Shown: piece by piece, positions 19,981-29,707 of the stretch | How the letters are laid out: every line of letters starts with the position of its first letter | Position numbering within the stretch: the first letter of the stretch is position 1 | Assembly (NCBI GenBank): GCA_047947135.1 | Contig: CP170457.1 | Span: 310,001-374,000 of the forward strand | DNA length: 64,000 bases | Source: Planctobacterium sp047947135 | GTDB taxonomy: Bacteria > Pseudomonadota > Gammaproteobacteria > Enterobacterales > Alteromonadaceae | Direction of reading: 5' to 3' | The notes under the pieces: model-generated | Databases searched by the model: none | What the model saw: only the letters and a program-made list of their open reading frames with translations | Told to the model about the DNA's origin: nothing | Position numbers and translations under genes: made by a program

Positions 19981-20942
19981 GCCGCATCCTCTGACTCTGG
20001 TTCAGCGGGTGTTTTCGCCTCTTCTGCTCTCACCAGCGACATCGCCGCACCAAGGGCACATAAATCATCGGGTTTAAATTCTATTCCCTCTTCACAAACA
20101 ATACCGGGGTTTAGCATCTCAGTCGTAACCAGCATGGCTTCCCCGACCATCTTGACGATTGCCGCCAGATTATCATTATCCAATTGCATGATAATTTTCT
20201 TGACCGGAGCCTGTCGCAATTGTCCTTCGAAAAAGTCCATTGAACGTTGCAATTCAACACTTAAATTATCAATGACCCCCATTTGCAGTTCGGCTTCGGT
20301 AAAGGTACTGAGATTTTCGTAGCCACGAATACGTCGAGAAAAATACAAATTACGGTTTTTGATAATGTTAAGGCACACTTCCGCAGCAGGGTCCTGAATA
20401 ACCGCTAAAACAGCATCATTACTGTCATCAATAAGATCACAATTGCATAGTTCTTCTACGGTCACCGTGCGAATAAACAGATTCGCTTTTAAGACGCCCT
20501 CACACACCGCAAACAAGTCATCTTTGGGCAAAGCGACAACATTGACTTTGTTGGCGCCAGTGGTTTGTGCTGGTAACTCAAAATAATCAGTAACCACCTC
20601 TTCCTGAGTAACAATAAGATCTTTAACAGACCATTGTAACGCCTGTGCCAGTTCTTCATCAGGCACTTGTGGGCGATCGGCCTGCACCAGATGATACTTT
20701 TTAGTAGCAAAAGATATGACGGTATGACTGTTCGCCATCTCGTGTTCGGAGACAAATTCCGCGAGTTTTTCCCGCCAGTCACTTAATGGAAAGGTTTCTG
20801 ATAGAGACCAGATGTGCCCCTGGTCATGTTTTCTCAGGGCGCAAAGATGGAGACCGTTCTGGTTGTATTCAATGCCGACGGCTGAATACTTCCCCGGCTT
20901 ACGTGTCAGATAGGAATATAATTTACTCCAACCTATATTCAT
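19977..20942 (-). CDS. mshI: MSHA biogenesis protein MshI (PilM/GspL-like)
   Basis: A 321-residue cytoplasmic protein with no membrane helix and the broken actin-like fold of PilM-type proteins (YSAVGIEYNQNGLHLCALRK at the start, ALGAAMSLVRAEE at the end). It is the first gene of the msh run in this window. Together with MshI2, J and K it would form the alignment platform for pilus assembly. Upstream, 134 bp separate it from a response-regulator gene. Confidence 0.88.
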   Translation of the reverse strand: MNIGWSKLYSYLTRKPGKYSAVGIEYNQNGLHLCALRKHDQGHIWSLSETFPLSDWREKLAEFVSEHEMANSHTVISFATKKYHLVQADRPQVPDEELAQALQWSVKDLIVTQEEVVTDYFELPAQTTGANKVNVVALPKDDLFAVCEGVLKANLFIRTVTVEELCNCDLIDDSNDAVLAVIQDPAAEVCLNIIKNRNLYFSRRIRGYENLSTFTEAELQMGVIDNLSVELQRSMDFFEGQLRQAPVKKIIMQLDNDNLAAIVKMVGEAMLVTTEMLNPGIVCEEGIEFKPDDLCALGAAMSLVRAEEAKTPAEPESEDAA

Positions 20943-21023
20943 GCTGTGTTTTTCTTATCATTTTGTCCATTAGAGCAAACTACTGGATAAAGTAAAAGTA
21001 CAAGATACATGCCAGTGTGCATT

Positions 21024-21053
21024 ATTTTACAGAACTAGTACTTTGAGTCGCAA
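21024..21053 (-). promoter_or_regulatory. Putative promoter of the msh operon
   Basis: On the minus strand, TTGCGA and TAAAAT are spaced by 18 bp, about 80 nt upstream of the mshI ATG. The assignment rests on sequence match and position. Confidence 0.4.
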
Positions 21054-21076
21054 AAACGCAAATAATTCCAAGTGGT

Positions 21077-21649
21077 TTAATTCAGATATTCGGCAAACTT
21101 CTGATTAACAACAATTTGGGAAAGGGGTTTGACCATATAGCCCGTTGCTCCGGCATTAATGGCAGATAGAATGTGAGGTTTATCACCTAAGGCAGTAATG
21201 AGAAAAAACGGTGTCCCCCATAAGTCTTTGTCTACACGCACTTTTTTAAGCAAATCAAGGCCAGATACTCTCGGCATCTCCCAATCTGACACCACCAGAT
21301 CAAAGGGTTTTCCCTCACTCAATGCCCGGCGCATAGCTTTGAAAGCCTTTAATCCATCCTCAGCCATTTCGATATGTCTAAATCCACATTCCAAAAAGTA
21401 GTGACGATGAACATTGCGTAATGATTCAACATCATCAATTATCAGCAACCGTGCTTGTTTAGAAATTCCTGTATTTTTGGGCTTGGTGTAGTTTAGCTTA
21501 TTATATGCAGAGACCAGCGAAATCAGTCGGTCCTCAACCTGTTGTCGCCGCACACCTTCAGTACTGCCAATATTAAGTTGATTGCGCAATGTTTCTATTG
21601 TGCTTTCCAGATAACTTTTTAATAGTTCCGCTTCTTTTTTAGTGAACAT
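21077..21649 (-). CDS. Stand-alone response regulator (CheY-like receiver)
   Basis: A 190-residue protein: a helical N-terminal segment (about 1-60) and a receiver domain (about 66-188). The acidic pair is Asp72-Asp73, the phosphoryl acceptor Asp122 (VVSDWEMP), the switch residue Thr152 and the conserved Lys174 (MVKPLS). There is no output domain, so it likely acts through protein contacts, as CheY does. No kinase is nearby. It is co-oriented with and just upstream of mshI, where other genomes often carry mshH/csrD, so a link with pilus control is possible but only inferred. Confidence 0.85.
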   Translation of the reverse strand: MFTKKEAELLKSYLESTIETLRNQLNIGSTEGVRRQQVEDRLISLVSAYNKLNYTKPKNTGISKQARLLIIDDVESLRNVHRHYFLECGFRHIEMAEDGLKAFKAMRRALSEGKPFDLVVSDWEMPRVSGLDLLKKVRVDKDLWGTPFFLITALGDKPHILSAINAGATGYMVKPLSQIVVNQKFAEYLN

Positions 21650-21800
21650 CAGTTTTCATTCGGCTTTTTTATCCTAAATTAATCCATTGACCGCACTACC
21701 TTGTTAGCACACAAGCCAATCGACCAATGAATGACAATCTTAACCACATGGTAGCACTGTAATCACCAATTGATATTAGCCATTGGTATAAGCGCTCAAA

Positions 21801-21824
21801 GAAAAAGCCCTGTAAAAACAGGGC
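21801..21824 (-). terminator. Intrinsic terminator of ssb
   Basis: On the minus strand the stem GCCCTGT/ACAGGGC with a TTTT loop is followed by TTTTTCTTT. It lies 40 nt after the ssb stop. Confidence 0.85.
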
Positions 21825-21863
21825 CTTCTTCAAAAACTATTTTACGGTGTAAAGGTTAGAGCT

Positions 21864-22418
21864 CTAGAATGGAATATCATCATCAAAATCGAAGTCCGGC
21901 TCTTGTGTCGGTTTGCCAGGCTGCTGAGGCGCTTGACCGAAACCACCGCCCTGTTGCGGGTTTTGTGCCGCCTGCCCAGGCATTGGCTGATAAGCTGGCT
22001 GCTGTGCAGGTTGCTGAGGTTGCTGCCCGCCCTGTTGTGGTGCCGACTGCTGATTTGCAGGCTGATAACCACCTTCTGACTGACGACCACCTAACATTTG
22101 CATGTTATCAGCCACAATCTCCGTGGTGTAACGATCCTGACCGTTTTGATCCTGCCATTTGCGAGTCTGCAATTTACCTTCCAGATAGACTTGAGAGCCT
22201 TTGCGCAAATACTGACCGGCAATTTCTGCCAGTTTACGGAACATCACCACACGATGCCATTCGGTGCGCTCTTGCAATTGGCCCTGTTGATCTTTCCAGC
22301 TTTCACTGGTGGCAATACTGATATTGGTCACTGCGTTGCCATTAGGCATATACTTAACTTCAGGATCCTGTCCCAAATTACCTACCAGAATTACTTTATT
22401 AATACCTCTGCTTGCCAT
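21864..22418 (-). CDS. ssb: Single-stranded DNA-binding protein
   Basis: The start is ATG 22418 with a GGAG site about 7 nt upstream; a longer frame begins at 22439 but has no site. The protein is 184 residues: an OB fold (about 1-110; MASRGINKVILVGNLGQDPE, TEWHRVVMF), a Gln/Pro/Gly-rich linker, and the acidic tail DFDDDIPF, which recruits repair and replication partners. It binds single-stranded DNA in replication, recombination and repair. It stands alone with a strong terminator downstream. Confidence 0.96.
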   Translation of the reverse strand: MASRGINKVILVGNLGQDPEVKYMPNGNAVTNISIATSESWKDQQGQLQERTEWHRVVMFRKLAEIAGQYLRKGSQVYLEGKLQTRKWQDQNGQDRYTTEIVADNMQMLGGRQSEGGYQPANQQSAPQQGGQQPQQPAQQPAYQPMPGQAAQNPQQGGGFGQAPQQPGKPTQEPDFDFDDDIPF

Positions 22419-22751
22419 TATATCTCCTTCAGCTAACACAGTTTCGATTAGCTCTTTATCTCTTCTTATCTAATTATCTGTTGCCATAGTATGTCGATTT
22501 CAACCGGATAGCGCTGCAGTAGAGAGCAATGTTTTGGGAAGCAGCTATAACATTCATTGCATTCTCAAGCGCGGGACAACAAACCAGTACCAATTTGTCG
22601 CGCTATTGTAACCTGATTTATTTTAATTTATTTAGATATTTTGCCATGTGATAAAAATATTGAGCATGAATCTGACAATTCACAATTGAACACTATTCAG
22701 TTGTCTAAAGAGGGATAATTATCAGGCCGTTAGGATTTGCTTGGTGGCGGC
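22419..22751. other. Non-coding gap between nuoN and ssb
   Basis: This gap holds the ssb leader and promoter region. No convincing LexA box or clear -35/-10 pair was found. A short stem (GGTGG/CCACC on the minus strand) spans the nuoN stop but has no T run, so the end of the nuo transcript is not defined. No small gene is supported. Confidence 0.5.
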
Positions 22752-24188
22752 TCAACCACCTAATACCTGATTTAGAATGTTACCGACCAGTCCTGGTAGC
22801 ACACCAATCACCAGTAACATGCTACCCACCCCAAATAACCAGACAAAATTCAGGGGAGAGATACGCGCCTTTTCCCGTATATTGGAGGGTTTGAGTAAGG
22901 TAAATATCCAGCGCAGATAATAGAAGATAGCAATACCACTGCCGACGATCATCGCCGTGACGAGCCACCACGCCTGACTTTCTACGGCAATGTTCAACAC
23001 ATAAAACTTGGCCACAAAACCAATGGTAATCGGCATTCCTGCCAGCGATAACAGGGCCAGAATCATACCTGTCGCTAACCAGGGAGCACGCCAGAAAAGC
23101 CCCTCAATAGCATCTAATGTTTCACAGTCTTGTTTTTGCTCTAAACCAGACATACTGGTCAGAATGGCAAATAATGTAATGCTGGCCAGAATATAAGCAA
23201 ACAGATAATAAATAGCCCCTTGCAATATCAATTGATTGTCCAGTTTTAAGGCCACTATCGCCGCAACCAGTACGTAACCCATATGGGCTACCGCTGAAAA
23301 CGCCAGAATACGTTTTAAATTATCCTGTTTCAGCGCCAGGACATTGCCCAGCACCATACTGGTGATCGCCAGGATGGCCAGCAATTGATAGATTTCATTA
23401 CTCAGATTGTTGCCCAGTGCCATCACCATTTTCATTAAGATGGCAAAAACCGCCACCTTTGACAGAGTGGCCAACATCAGTCCTGCGCTTAACGGCGCTC
23501 CTTCATATACATCCGGTGTCCACCAGTGGAAGGGGACCAATGACAACTTATACCCCACTCCGGTAAGCACCATCGCCATAGCGAGCAGGAATAACAAATG
23601 CCCCTCTGAATGCAATGCTGCTTGCAACATGTCGCCAAGCAATAAACTGCCTGCCTGCAAGTAGATTAAGGCTAACCCGAAAAGTAAAAATGCTGAGGCT
23701 GCCGCCGACAAAATCAGATATTTAAACGCGGCCTCCATGCACTGTTCGCGCTCCCGACTATAGGCCAGCATGGCTATACTGGATAAGCTCAATAACTCTA
23801 ATCCCAATACGAGTGTTGCAACATGAGTTGCCGAAACCAATACCAACGCGCCCACGGTTGCCAACAACAGGAGAAGATAAAATTCTTCCTGTACTTCATC
23901 GTATCGTTCACTGTATTGGTGATGAAAGAGAGTCACGCTGATGGCCGACACCAGGATCAATAAATTGAACAGCGCCGATACCGGATCGGCTGCCAACAAT
24001 TGCGTTACCTGTAATGTCGCTTCGGGATAGTAGAACCAGTTGACCATCATGGCGGTGACCAATCCGGCAGTGGTAATCGCAGCCCCCATTAACCGCGACC
24101 GCCGCCAACAAATATGAGCCAGAAGCAGCAGCACTGTCAGGCTGACGATAAGTAATGGTGCAATGGGAATTAAATCTGACCAGTTCAT
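22752..24188 (-). CDS. nuoN: NADH-quinone oxidoreductase subunit N
   Basis: A 478-residue antiporter-like membrane subunit with about 14 helices. Family motifs are visible, such as LYSLSSIAML-type helix 4 sequence, KYLILSAAASAFLLFG and RILAFSAVAHMGYVL. It is the last gene of the nuo operon; its ATG overlaps the nuoM stop by 4 nt. NuoN is one of the three Mrp-related ion-pumping subunits of complex I. Confidence 0.95.
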   Translation of the reverse strand: MNWSDLIPIAPLLIVSLTVLLLLAHICWRRSRLMGAAITTAGLVTAMMVNWFYYPEATLQVTQLLAADPVSALFNLLILVSAISVTLFHHQYSERYDEVQEEFYLLLLLATVGALVLVSATHVATLVLGLELLSLSSIAMLAYSREREQCMEAAFKYLILSAAASAFLLFGLALIYLQAGSLLLGDMLQAALHSEGHLLFLLAMAMVLTGVGYKLSLVPFHWWTPDVYEGAPLSAGLMLATLSKVAVFAILMKMVMALGNNLSNEIYQLLAILAITSMVLGNVLALKQDNLKRILAFSAVAHMGYVLVAAIVALKLDNQLILQGAIYYLFAYILASITLFAILTSMSGLEQKQDCETLDAIEGLFWRAPWLATGMILALLSLAGMPITIGFVAKFYVLNIAVESQAWWLVTAMIVGSGIAIFYYLRWIFTLLKPSNIREKARISPLNFVWLFGVGSMLLVIGVLPGLVGNILNQVLGG

Positions 24189-25630
24189 GATCCTGCTCCC
24201 CGCTGAATCAACACTAAACTGGTTTCAGTTAGTCGCAAAAGATGCTGCGGAAATAACCCCAGATACACCAGCGCTAAGACCAAAACTAAACAGAAGCCCA
24301 TCTCTCGTTTGTCCAAATCAGGTACCGGCTGTGCCCTGAGATTATCAGATGGGCCCTGAAATGCCCCCTGGAACATGCGTAATCCATAAATAGCAGAGCC
24401 GACAAGACCAAATGCCGCAAGGGCCGTCAGGATTGGAAAGCGCTGGAAGCTGCCCAGTAAACTTAAAAATTCACCGACAAAGTTCGCCATTCCAGGGATC
24501 CCTACGGCCGCCACAAAAAAGCACAGGGTCATAACACCCAGCTTCGGAGCCACTTGCCAAATCCCTCCCATAGCCCCAATTTCTCGGGTATGCATCCGGT
24601 GCTGCAGCATACCCGCGACGCAAAACAGCGCAGCACTGCTCAAACCATGCGCAACCATAGTGGCAACCGCGCCATTTAAGGCGATGGTGTTAAAAGAGAA
24701 AATAGCCAGCATCACAAAACCCATATGGCTGATGCTGCTATAGGCGACCAGGCGTTTGAAGTCACTTTGGCTATAGGCCATGATTGCACCGTATAACACA
24801 CTTATCACGCCAAGCGTTGCAGCAATGGGCGCAAATGCCAGCGCCGCATCAGGAAATAACGGGAAGATAAAGCGCAACAAACCATAGGCGCCGGTTTTTA
24901 ACAAAACACCTGCAAGTAACACACTTCCGGCTGTGGGTGCCTGGGTATGCGCATCAGGTAGCCAGGTATGTAAAGGTACGCTGGGTAGTTTCACAGCAAA
25001 AGCAATAAAAAAGCCCAGCATTAACCAATATTGCATTTGTGGCGCAATCGGTAGTAGTTGTAACTGGTGATAGTCAAAACTCCATTGGCCAGCAAAATCT
25101 TTATGAATAATGGCCAGAGCAATAATAGCAATCAGCATTAACAAGCTGCTTAATTGTGTGAAGATAAAAAACTTGATGGCTGCGTAATATTTGTTTTCAT
25201 GACCCCAGATAGCAATTAAGGCCGTCATTGGCAATAACATGACTTCCCAGAAAAAGAAAAACAGGAACAGATCTTTGGCCAGAAAGACACCGATAATCCC
25301 AACCAGAGCAAACATCAGATTAAAATGGAACAAACCGGTTTTTTCCTGAATCTCCCGCCATGACACAGCGACTGCTAACAATGCCAATAACAGCGTCAAC
25401 AGGACTAATATCCAACTCAGACCATCCAGCCACAGTGAAAAGTGTATCTGAAAACTGTCGAACCACAGCACACTGAACTCTGCACCGGATTGTAGCGATA
25501 GCGTCAGGACGAGTGTCATCAGCAAACCGAATACCGATACCCAACGGGAGATGACATCACTCCAGCGAGTGGCAATCCAGGCAGCGATACCAGTGAGCAT
25601 CGGGATTAGTAACAACAAAACTAAATCCAT
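24185..25630 (-). CDS. nuoM: NADH-quinone oxidoreductase subunit M
   Basis: I chose ATG 25630, with GGAG about 8 nt upstream, giving the usual hydrophobic start MDLVLLLLIPMLTG; the frame is open to 25657. The protein is about 481 residues and has the antiporter motifs LHTWLPDAHTQAPTAGSVLLAG and KRLVAYSSISHMGFV, with the key Glu in helix 5 (FFFFWEVMLLPM). It is an ion-pumping subunit of complex I. It overlaps nuoL by 10 nt and nuoN by 4 nt. Confidence 0.95.
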   Translation of the reverse strand: MDLVLLLLIPMLTGIAAWIATRWSDVISRWVSVFGLLMTLVLTLSLQSGAEFSVLWFDSFQIHFSLWLDGLSWILVLLTLLLALLAVAVSWREIQEKTGLFHFNLMFALVGIIGVFLAKDLFLFFFFWEVMLLPMTALIAIWGHENKYYAAIKFFIFTQLSSLLMLIAIIALAIIHKDFAGQWSFDYHQLQLLPIAPQMQYWLMLGFFIAFAVKLPSVPLHTWLPDAHTQAPTAGSVLLAGVLLKTGAYGLLRFIFPLFPDAALAFAPIAATLGVISVLYGAIMAYSQSDFKRLVAYSSISHMGFVMLAIFSFNTIALNGAVATMVAHGLSSAALFCVAGMLQHRMHTREIGAMGGIWQVAPKLGVMTLCFFVAAVGIPGMANFVGEFLSLLGSFQRFPILTALAAFGLVGSAIYGLRMFQGAFQGPSDNLRAQPVPDLDKREMGFCLVLVLALVYLGLFPQHLLRLTETSLVLIQRGAGS

Positions 25631-27432
25631 ATCTGCACTCCAATAAGCAACACACAACCAACCGTTATCCCCGCAGCATACCAGCGGATTTTGCCATTTT
25701 GTGACAAGGTACTCATTTCGTGAAGCAGTTCTGTCGTTCTAGCGATTAGGGTAATAGGCGCATCAAATAAATCTGCTTTATTGTGATGCGCTAGCCATTC
25801 ATATGGCTTAACAAACAGTCGCTCGTAGAGCCAGTCGAACCCTAAACCGTGATAAAGCCATTTGTGTAACAGCCCTTCACCATGACCTACCCCTTTAGGC
25901 CCAAATAACCACCAGGCTAATATGAACCCCAGCCATGGTGTCGCTAATGCCAGATAGTGCGCCCATGCAGGATACAAATCAGATTGCTGTACAGGCGCAA
26001 AAACGGAATTGATTTCCAGTGGCCACCAACCGCCAACTAATGCTAGCGCGGCCAGTACCAACAAAGGCAACACAAAATGACTGCTCAAGGAAAAATCACT
26101 GAGCTCTTGTTGTTGCGCCTTTGGATACCAGAGTAAAAGCAAAAGCCGAGCACTGTACATAGCCGTGATCAGCGCTCCAAACATGGCCCCATACCACAAT
26201 ACGGGCCCAGCCGTTGAAGACACGTACACTTGCTCAAGAATGGCTTCTTTGCTGAAAAAACCTGCCGTGCCGGGTAATGCCGCAAGCGCAATCAGACCGA
26301 TGACCAGTAGCGTCGCTGACACGGGCATTTGTCGCAGACAACCACGAATATCATTCAAATTCTGGTGATGGTGACATTTTAAGATAATTGAGCCTGCGGT
26401 TAGGAACAACAGGGCTTTAAAAAAGGCGTGGGTCATCAAATGGAACACTGCCGGGTTCCAGCCACCAGCCCCCAGAGATAAAAACATATAGCCTATCTGG
26501 CTGATGGTGGAATAGGCTAATACTCGTTTAAAATCCATCTGTCCAAGCGCGGCTAGTCCACTGATCAACAGCGTAATTGCACCTGTTGCCGCCACCAGGT
26601 ACATCGCTTCTGGACTGGTTAAAAATAACGGATGCAAACGGGCAATCAAATAAACCCCAGCAGTCACCATCGTCGCGGCGTGTATCAGAGCGCTGACCGG
26701 TGTAGGACCCGCCATAGCATCCGGTAGCCAGGTATGTAGCGGAAACTGCGCTGATTTACCGGCCGCGCCCAGTAACAACAGCACACATGCCAGCCAGGTA
26801 AGCTGTGCATCGCCAAATGCGACCTTGTCCATCAAGGGCTGGATTGCCAGTTCCTGATGCTGCATAAACAGTATTAACAAACCGATTAGCATCGCGGTGT
26901 CACCCACCCGCGTCACTACAAAGGCTTTTTTGGCCGCCATAGCATTGGCCGACTTGTCATGCCAGAAACCCACAAGCAAGAAACTGCACAAACCGACACC
27001 TTCCCAGCCCAGATAGAGTAATACCAGATTATCCGCCAATACCAGCATGAGCATAGCCGCAACAAACAGGTTCATATAGACAAAGAAGCGGCGAAAGTCT
27101 TTGTCCTCCTGCATATAAGCCGCAGCATACCAATGGATCAAGGCTCCGACACCTGTTACCACTGACATCATCAACATACTCAAGCCATCCAAATACAGGC
27201 TGAAATCACTACTGCTCTCATTACCCATAGGTAGCCACTGCCATAACAACAGCGTAACGGGTGTATGGGGATCAAATTCGGTAAAGATCAGGGCAGTGGT
27301 GATTGCTGCTAACGCCACTGAACCAGCACCGAAAAGCGCAATTAGCTTTTTCGAGAATGTACCGCCAAACAACGCCAGCAGCAACGCTGAAATAAATGGA
27401 AAGGTGGGAACGAGCCAAAGAAATTGCAGCAT
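25621..27432 (-). CDS. nuoL: NADH-quinone oxidoreductase subunit L
   Basis: A 603-residue membrane subunit with about 16 helices, including the long lateral helix region near the C-terminus. Motifs include LYLGWEGVGLCSFLLVG, PLHTWLPDAMAGPTPVSALI and KRVLAYSTISQIGYMF, typical of NuoL. It is the distal proton-pumping subunit of complex I. It starts 1 nt after nuoK. Length and motifs are normal. Confidence 0.96.
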   Translation of the reverse strand: MLQFLWLVPTFPFISALLLALFGGTFSKKLIALFGAGSVALAAITTALIFTEFDPHTPVTLLLWQWLPMGNESSSDFSLYLDGLSMLMMSVVTGVGALIHWYAAAYMQEDKDFRRFFVYMNLFVAAMLMLVLADNLVLLYLGWEGVGLCSFLLVGFWHDKSANAMAAKKAFVVTRVGDTAMLIGLLILFMQHQELAIQPLMDKVAFGDAQLTWLACVLLLLGAAGKSAQFPLHTWLPDAMAGPTPVSALIHAATMVTAGVYLIARLHPLFLTSPEAMYLVAATGAITLLISGLAALGQMDFKRVLAYSTISQIGYMFLSLGAGGWNPAVFHLMTHAFFKALLFLTAGSIILKCHHHQNLNDIRGCLRQMPVSATLLVIGLIALAALPGTAGFFSKEAILEQVYVSSTAGPVLWYGAMFGALITAMYSARLLLLLWYPKAQQQELSDFSLSSHFVLPLLVLAALALVGGWWPLEINSVFAPVQQSDLYPAWAHYLALATPWLGFILAWWLFGPKGVGHGEGLLHKWLYHGLGFDWLYERLFVKPYEWLAHHNKADLFDAPITLIARTTELLHEMSTLSQNGKIRWYAAGITVGCVLLIGVQIWI

Positions 27433-27433
27433 T

Positions 27434-27742
27434 TTACCCCCGCAACCGACTGAGTAGATCGAGATCTAAAGAGCCGTAGCGCTTGCGTAACTGCAACAAC
27501 AACGCCAAAGCCAGACTGACTTCCGCCGCAGCGAGGGTCAAAATAAAGATATACATCACCTGGCCATCCGCCTGTTGCCAATAACTACCAGCACAAACAA
27601 AAGCCAGTCCTGAGGCGTTCAACATCACCTCCAACGATAAAAGTACGAACAATGTGTTACGGCGACTGAGCAGCCCCACCATACCGATCGCAAATAAAAT
27701 GGCGGCCAGCACGATGCCATGCTCAACGGGAATCGCTGTCAT
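27434..27742 (-). CDS. nuoK: NADH-quinone oxidoreductase subunit K
   Basis: A 102-residue protein with three membrane helices and the conserved Glu residues of the E-channel (LLSLEVMLNASGLAFV, AAAEVSLALALLLQL). It overlaps the nuoJ stop by 4 nt. The size is typical. Confidence 0.95.
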   Translation of the reverse strand: MTAIPVEHGIVLAAILFAIGMVGLLSRRNTLFVLLSLEVMLNASGLAFVCAGSYWQQADGQVMYIFILTLAAAEVSLALALLLQLRKRYGSLDLDLLSRLRG

Positions 27743-28233
27743 GATACGCTCTCCCGCGGTTTTGCCAGATGATAGGCACCAACCAGACCGGCCAACAACA
27801 AAAATGACGCTATCTCCACCGCCAGAACATAGGGTCCGAACAGTAATATACCGACGGCTTCAGGTCCGACTTCAGTGACTTCTATTGGGCGAGTCTGGGT
27901 GAGTACCATCAGCACTTCAATCAGCAGTACCAGACTAAGCAGCCCCGGCCCCAGCCAGTATCCGGGTGTCAGCCAAGTCTTTTCGTGAGCGACTTCTTCA
28001 TTAGTTAAATCGCACATAAATACGGCAAAGACGAACAACACAAGAATCGCGCCAGCATATACAATAATCTGCAAAGCAGCAGCAAATGGTGCACCCAGCA
28101 AATAAAAGGTTAAAGATAGCGCTAAAAAAGACACCACAAGATAAAGCACACCATGCACCGCATGCGTACTTCTGATCACCGCCACTGTACTTAGGATGGC
28201 AACAACAGCAGACACATAAAATAAGATAAGCAT
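27739..28233 (-). CDS. nuoJ: NADH-quinone oxidoreductase subunit J
   Basis: A membrane protein of about 164 residues with five helices. It starts at the second of two adjacent ATGs because AGGAGG lies 4 nt before it; the first ATG at 28236 is only 1 nt away. The conserved segment FAAALQIIVYAGAILVLFVF (helix 3, with the pi-bulge region) is present. It forms part of the E-channel of complex I. Confidence 0.93.
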   Translation of the reverse strand: MLILFYVSAVVAILSTVAVIRSTHAVHGVLYLVVSFLALSLTFYLLGAPFAAALQIIVYAGAILVLFVFAVFMCDLTNEEVAHEKTWLTPGYWLGPGLLSLVLLIEVLMVLTQTRPIEVTEVGPEAVGILLFGPYVLAVEIASFLLLAGLVGAYHLAKPRESVS

Positions 28234-28241
28234 CATTCCTC

Positions 28242-28757
28242 CTAAGGCATCAGACTGTGTACATCCACAGTCGGCTTATCCTGGTCACCCTGACCTTTGG
28301 CTTTTCCGGCAATGCTGATCCCAGCCTGGCGATAAAAATGATAATCATGGTATTTACCCGGTCCATTAATTAATAAATGTTCCTTCTCATACACCATGTT
28401 TTTCCGTTCATACTCACACATCTCTACATCCGGTGTGAGTTGGATTGCATGGGTTGGGCAAGCCTCTTCGCACAGGCCACACATTATGCAGCGGGAAAAA
28501 TTAATGCGGAAAAACTCTGCGCTCCAGCGCCCGTTCTCATCTTCTTTTTTCTGCAAGGAGATACAGTCTACAGGACAGGCAACCGCACATAAGTTGCAAG
28601 CGACACAGCGTTCCTCTCCGTCGGGATCTCGCGTCAATACAATGCGCCCCCGATAACGCGGGGCCAAATAAGGTTTCTGCTCCGGATACTGAACAGTGTC
28701 TGCTTTGGTAAACGTATGGCTTAATACCTTCCAGAGGGTCACCAACTGACTAATCAT
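28242..28757 (-). CDS. nuoI: NADH-quinone oxidoreductase subunit I (two [4Fe-4S] ferredoxin)
   Basis: A 171-residue protein with two CxxCxxCxxxCP clusters (CVACNLCAVACP near 53-64 and CIMCGLCEEACP near 92-103), which bind iron-sulphur centres N6a and N6b. It passes electrons from NuoG towards NuoB. Its start overlaps the nuoH stop as ATGA. Confidence 0.96.
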   Translation of the reverse strand: MISQLVTLWKVLSHTFTKADTVQYPEQKPYLAPRYRGRIVLTRDPDGEERCVACNLCAVACPVDCISLQKKEDENGRWSAEFFRINFSRCIMCGLCEEACPTHAIQLTPDVEMCEYERKNMVYEKEHLLINGPGKYHDYHFYRQAGISIAGKAKGQGDQDKPTVDVHSLMP

Positions 28758-29707
28758 GAGTTACTCCAGTCTAATGACAGGGCGGCTGTCGCCACTAAAT
28801 TGACCAGTGCCAGAGGTAGCATCACTTTCCAACCAAACGCGAGTAACTGATCAAAGCGGGGACGCGGCAACGACGCCCGAATTAAAATAATGAAGAGTAC
28901 AACTGCCGATGTTTTTAAGACGAACCAAAGAAATGGCGGTAACCAGGGCCCCAACCAGCCACCCAAAAAGAGCGTGGTGATCAGGCAACTGATTAATAAC
29001 AAACCAAGATATTCGCCGAGAAAGAACAGCGCGAATTTCATGCCGGAATATTCGGTGTGGAATCCGGCAGTCAGTTCGGTTTCGGCCTCGGGTAAATCAA
29101 AAGGTAAGCGATGTGCTTCGGCAAGGCCGGCGATAGTGAAAATGACAAAGCCAATGAATTGCGGCACGATAAACCAAAGACCACGCTGGGCTTCGACGAT
29201 TTGCCCCAGATTGAAACTGCCACTTAATATCACCACGCCCATCAGCGAAATGCCCATAAAAACTTCATAGCTGATAGTTTGTGCGGCGGCTCGCATACCT
29301 CCCAGCATCGCGTATTTATTGTTAGATGCCCACCCAGCTAAAACGACGCTGTACACTGCTAACGACGACATTGCCAGGATAAATAACAGGCCGATGTTCA
29401 AATCAGACAGCACAAAATCAGGCGTAAATGGGATTACCGCAAAGCTCACTAATACCGTTGCCGCCACAATTAGCGGTGCAATGACAAAGACAACTCGGTC
29501 GGCAAAAGGTGGGATCCAGTCATGTTTAGTCAGAATTTTGATAAGGTCCGCCAGAGATTGCAGGATGCCGAACGGCCCAACCCGATTTGGCCCGAGACGG
29601 TCCTGCCAGATACCCAACATGCGCCGCTCTACCCAAACCAGCATGGCGCCCGTGGGTAATAATACGGCGAGCAGCACGCCAATAATCAACCAACTTAAAT
29701 CATTCAT
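28754..29707 (-). CDS. nuoH: NADH-quinone oxidoreductase subunit H
   Basis: A 317-residue protein with eight or nine helices. Motifs include WVERRMLGIWQDRLGPNRVG (quinone-site loop), LPEAETELTAGFHTEYSGM and RASLPRPRFDQLL. It makes the quinone chamber together with NuoB and NuoD. It overlaps nuoG and nuoI by 4 nt each. Confidence 0.96.
   Translation of the reverse strand: MNDLSWLIIGVLLAVLLPTGAMLVWVERRMLGIWQDRLGPNRVGPFGILQSLADLIKILTKHDWIPPFADRVVFVIAPLIVAATVLVSFAVIPFTPDFVLSDLNIGLLFILAMSSLAVYSVVLAGWASNNKYAMLGGMRAAAQTISYEVFMGISLMGVVILSGSFNLGQIVEAQRGLWFIVPQFIGFVIFTIAGLAEAHRLPFDLPEAETELTAGFHTEYSGMKFALFFLGEYLGLLLISCLITTLFLGGWLGPWLPPFLWFVLKTSAVVLFIILIRASLPRPRFDQLLAFGWKVMLPLALVNLVATAALSLDWSNS

Noticed and set aside
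22440..22560. LexA box upstream of ssb
   Set aside because: No CTG-N10-CAG match was found in the leader.
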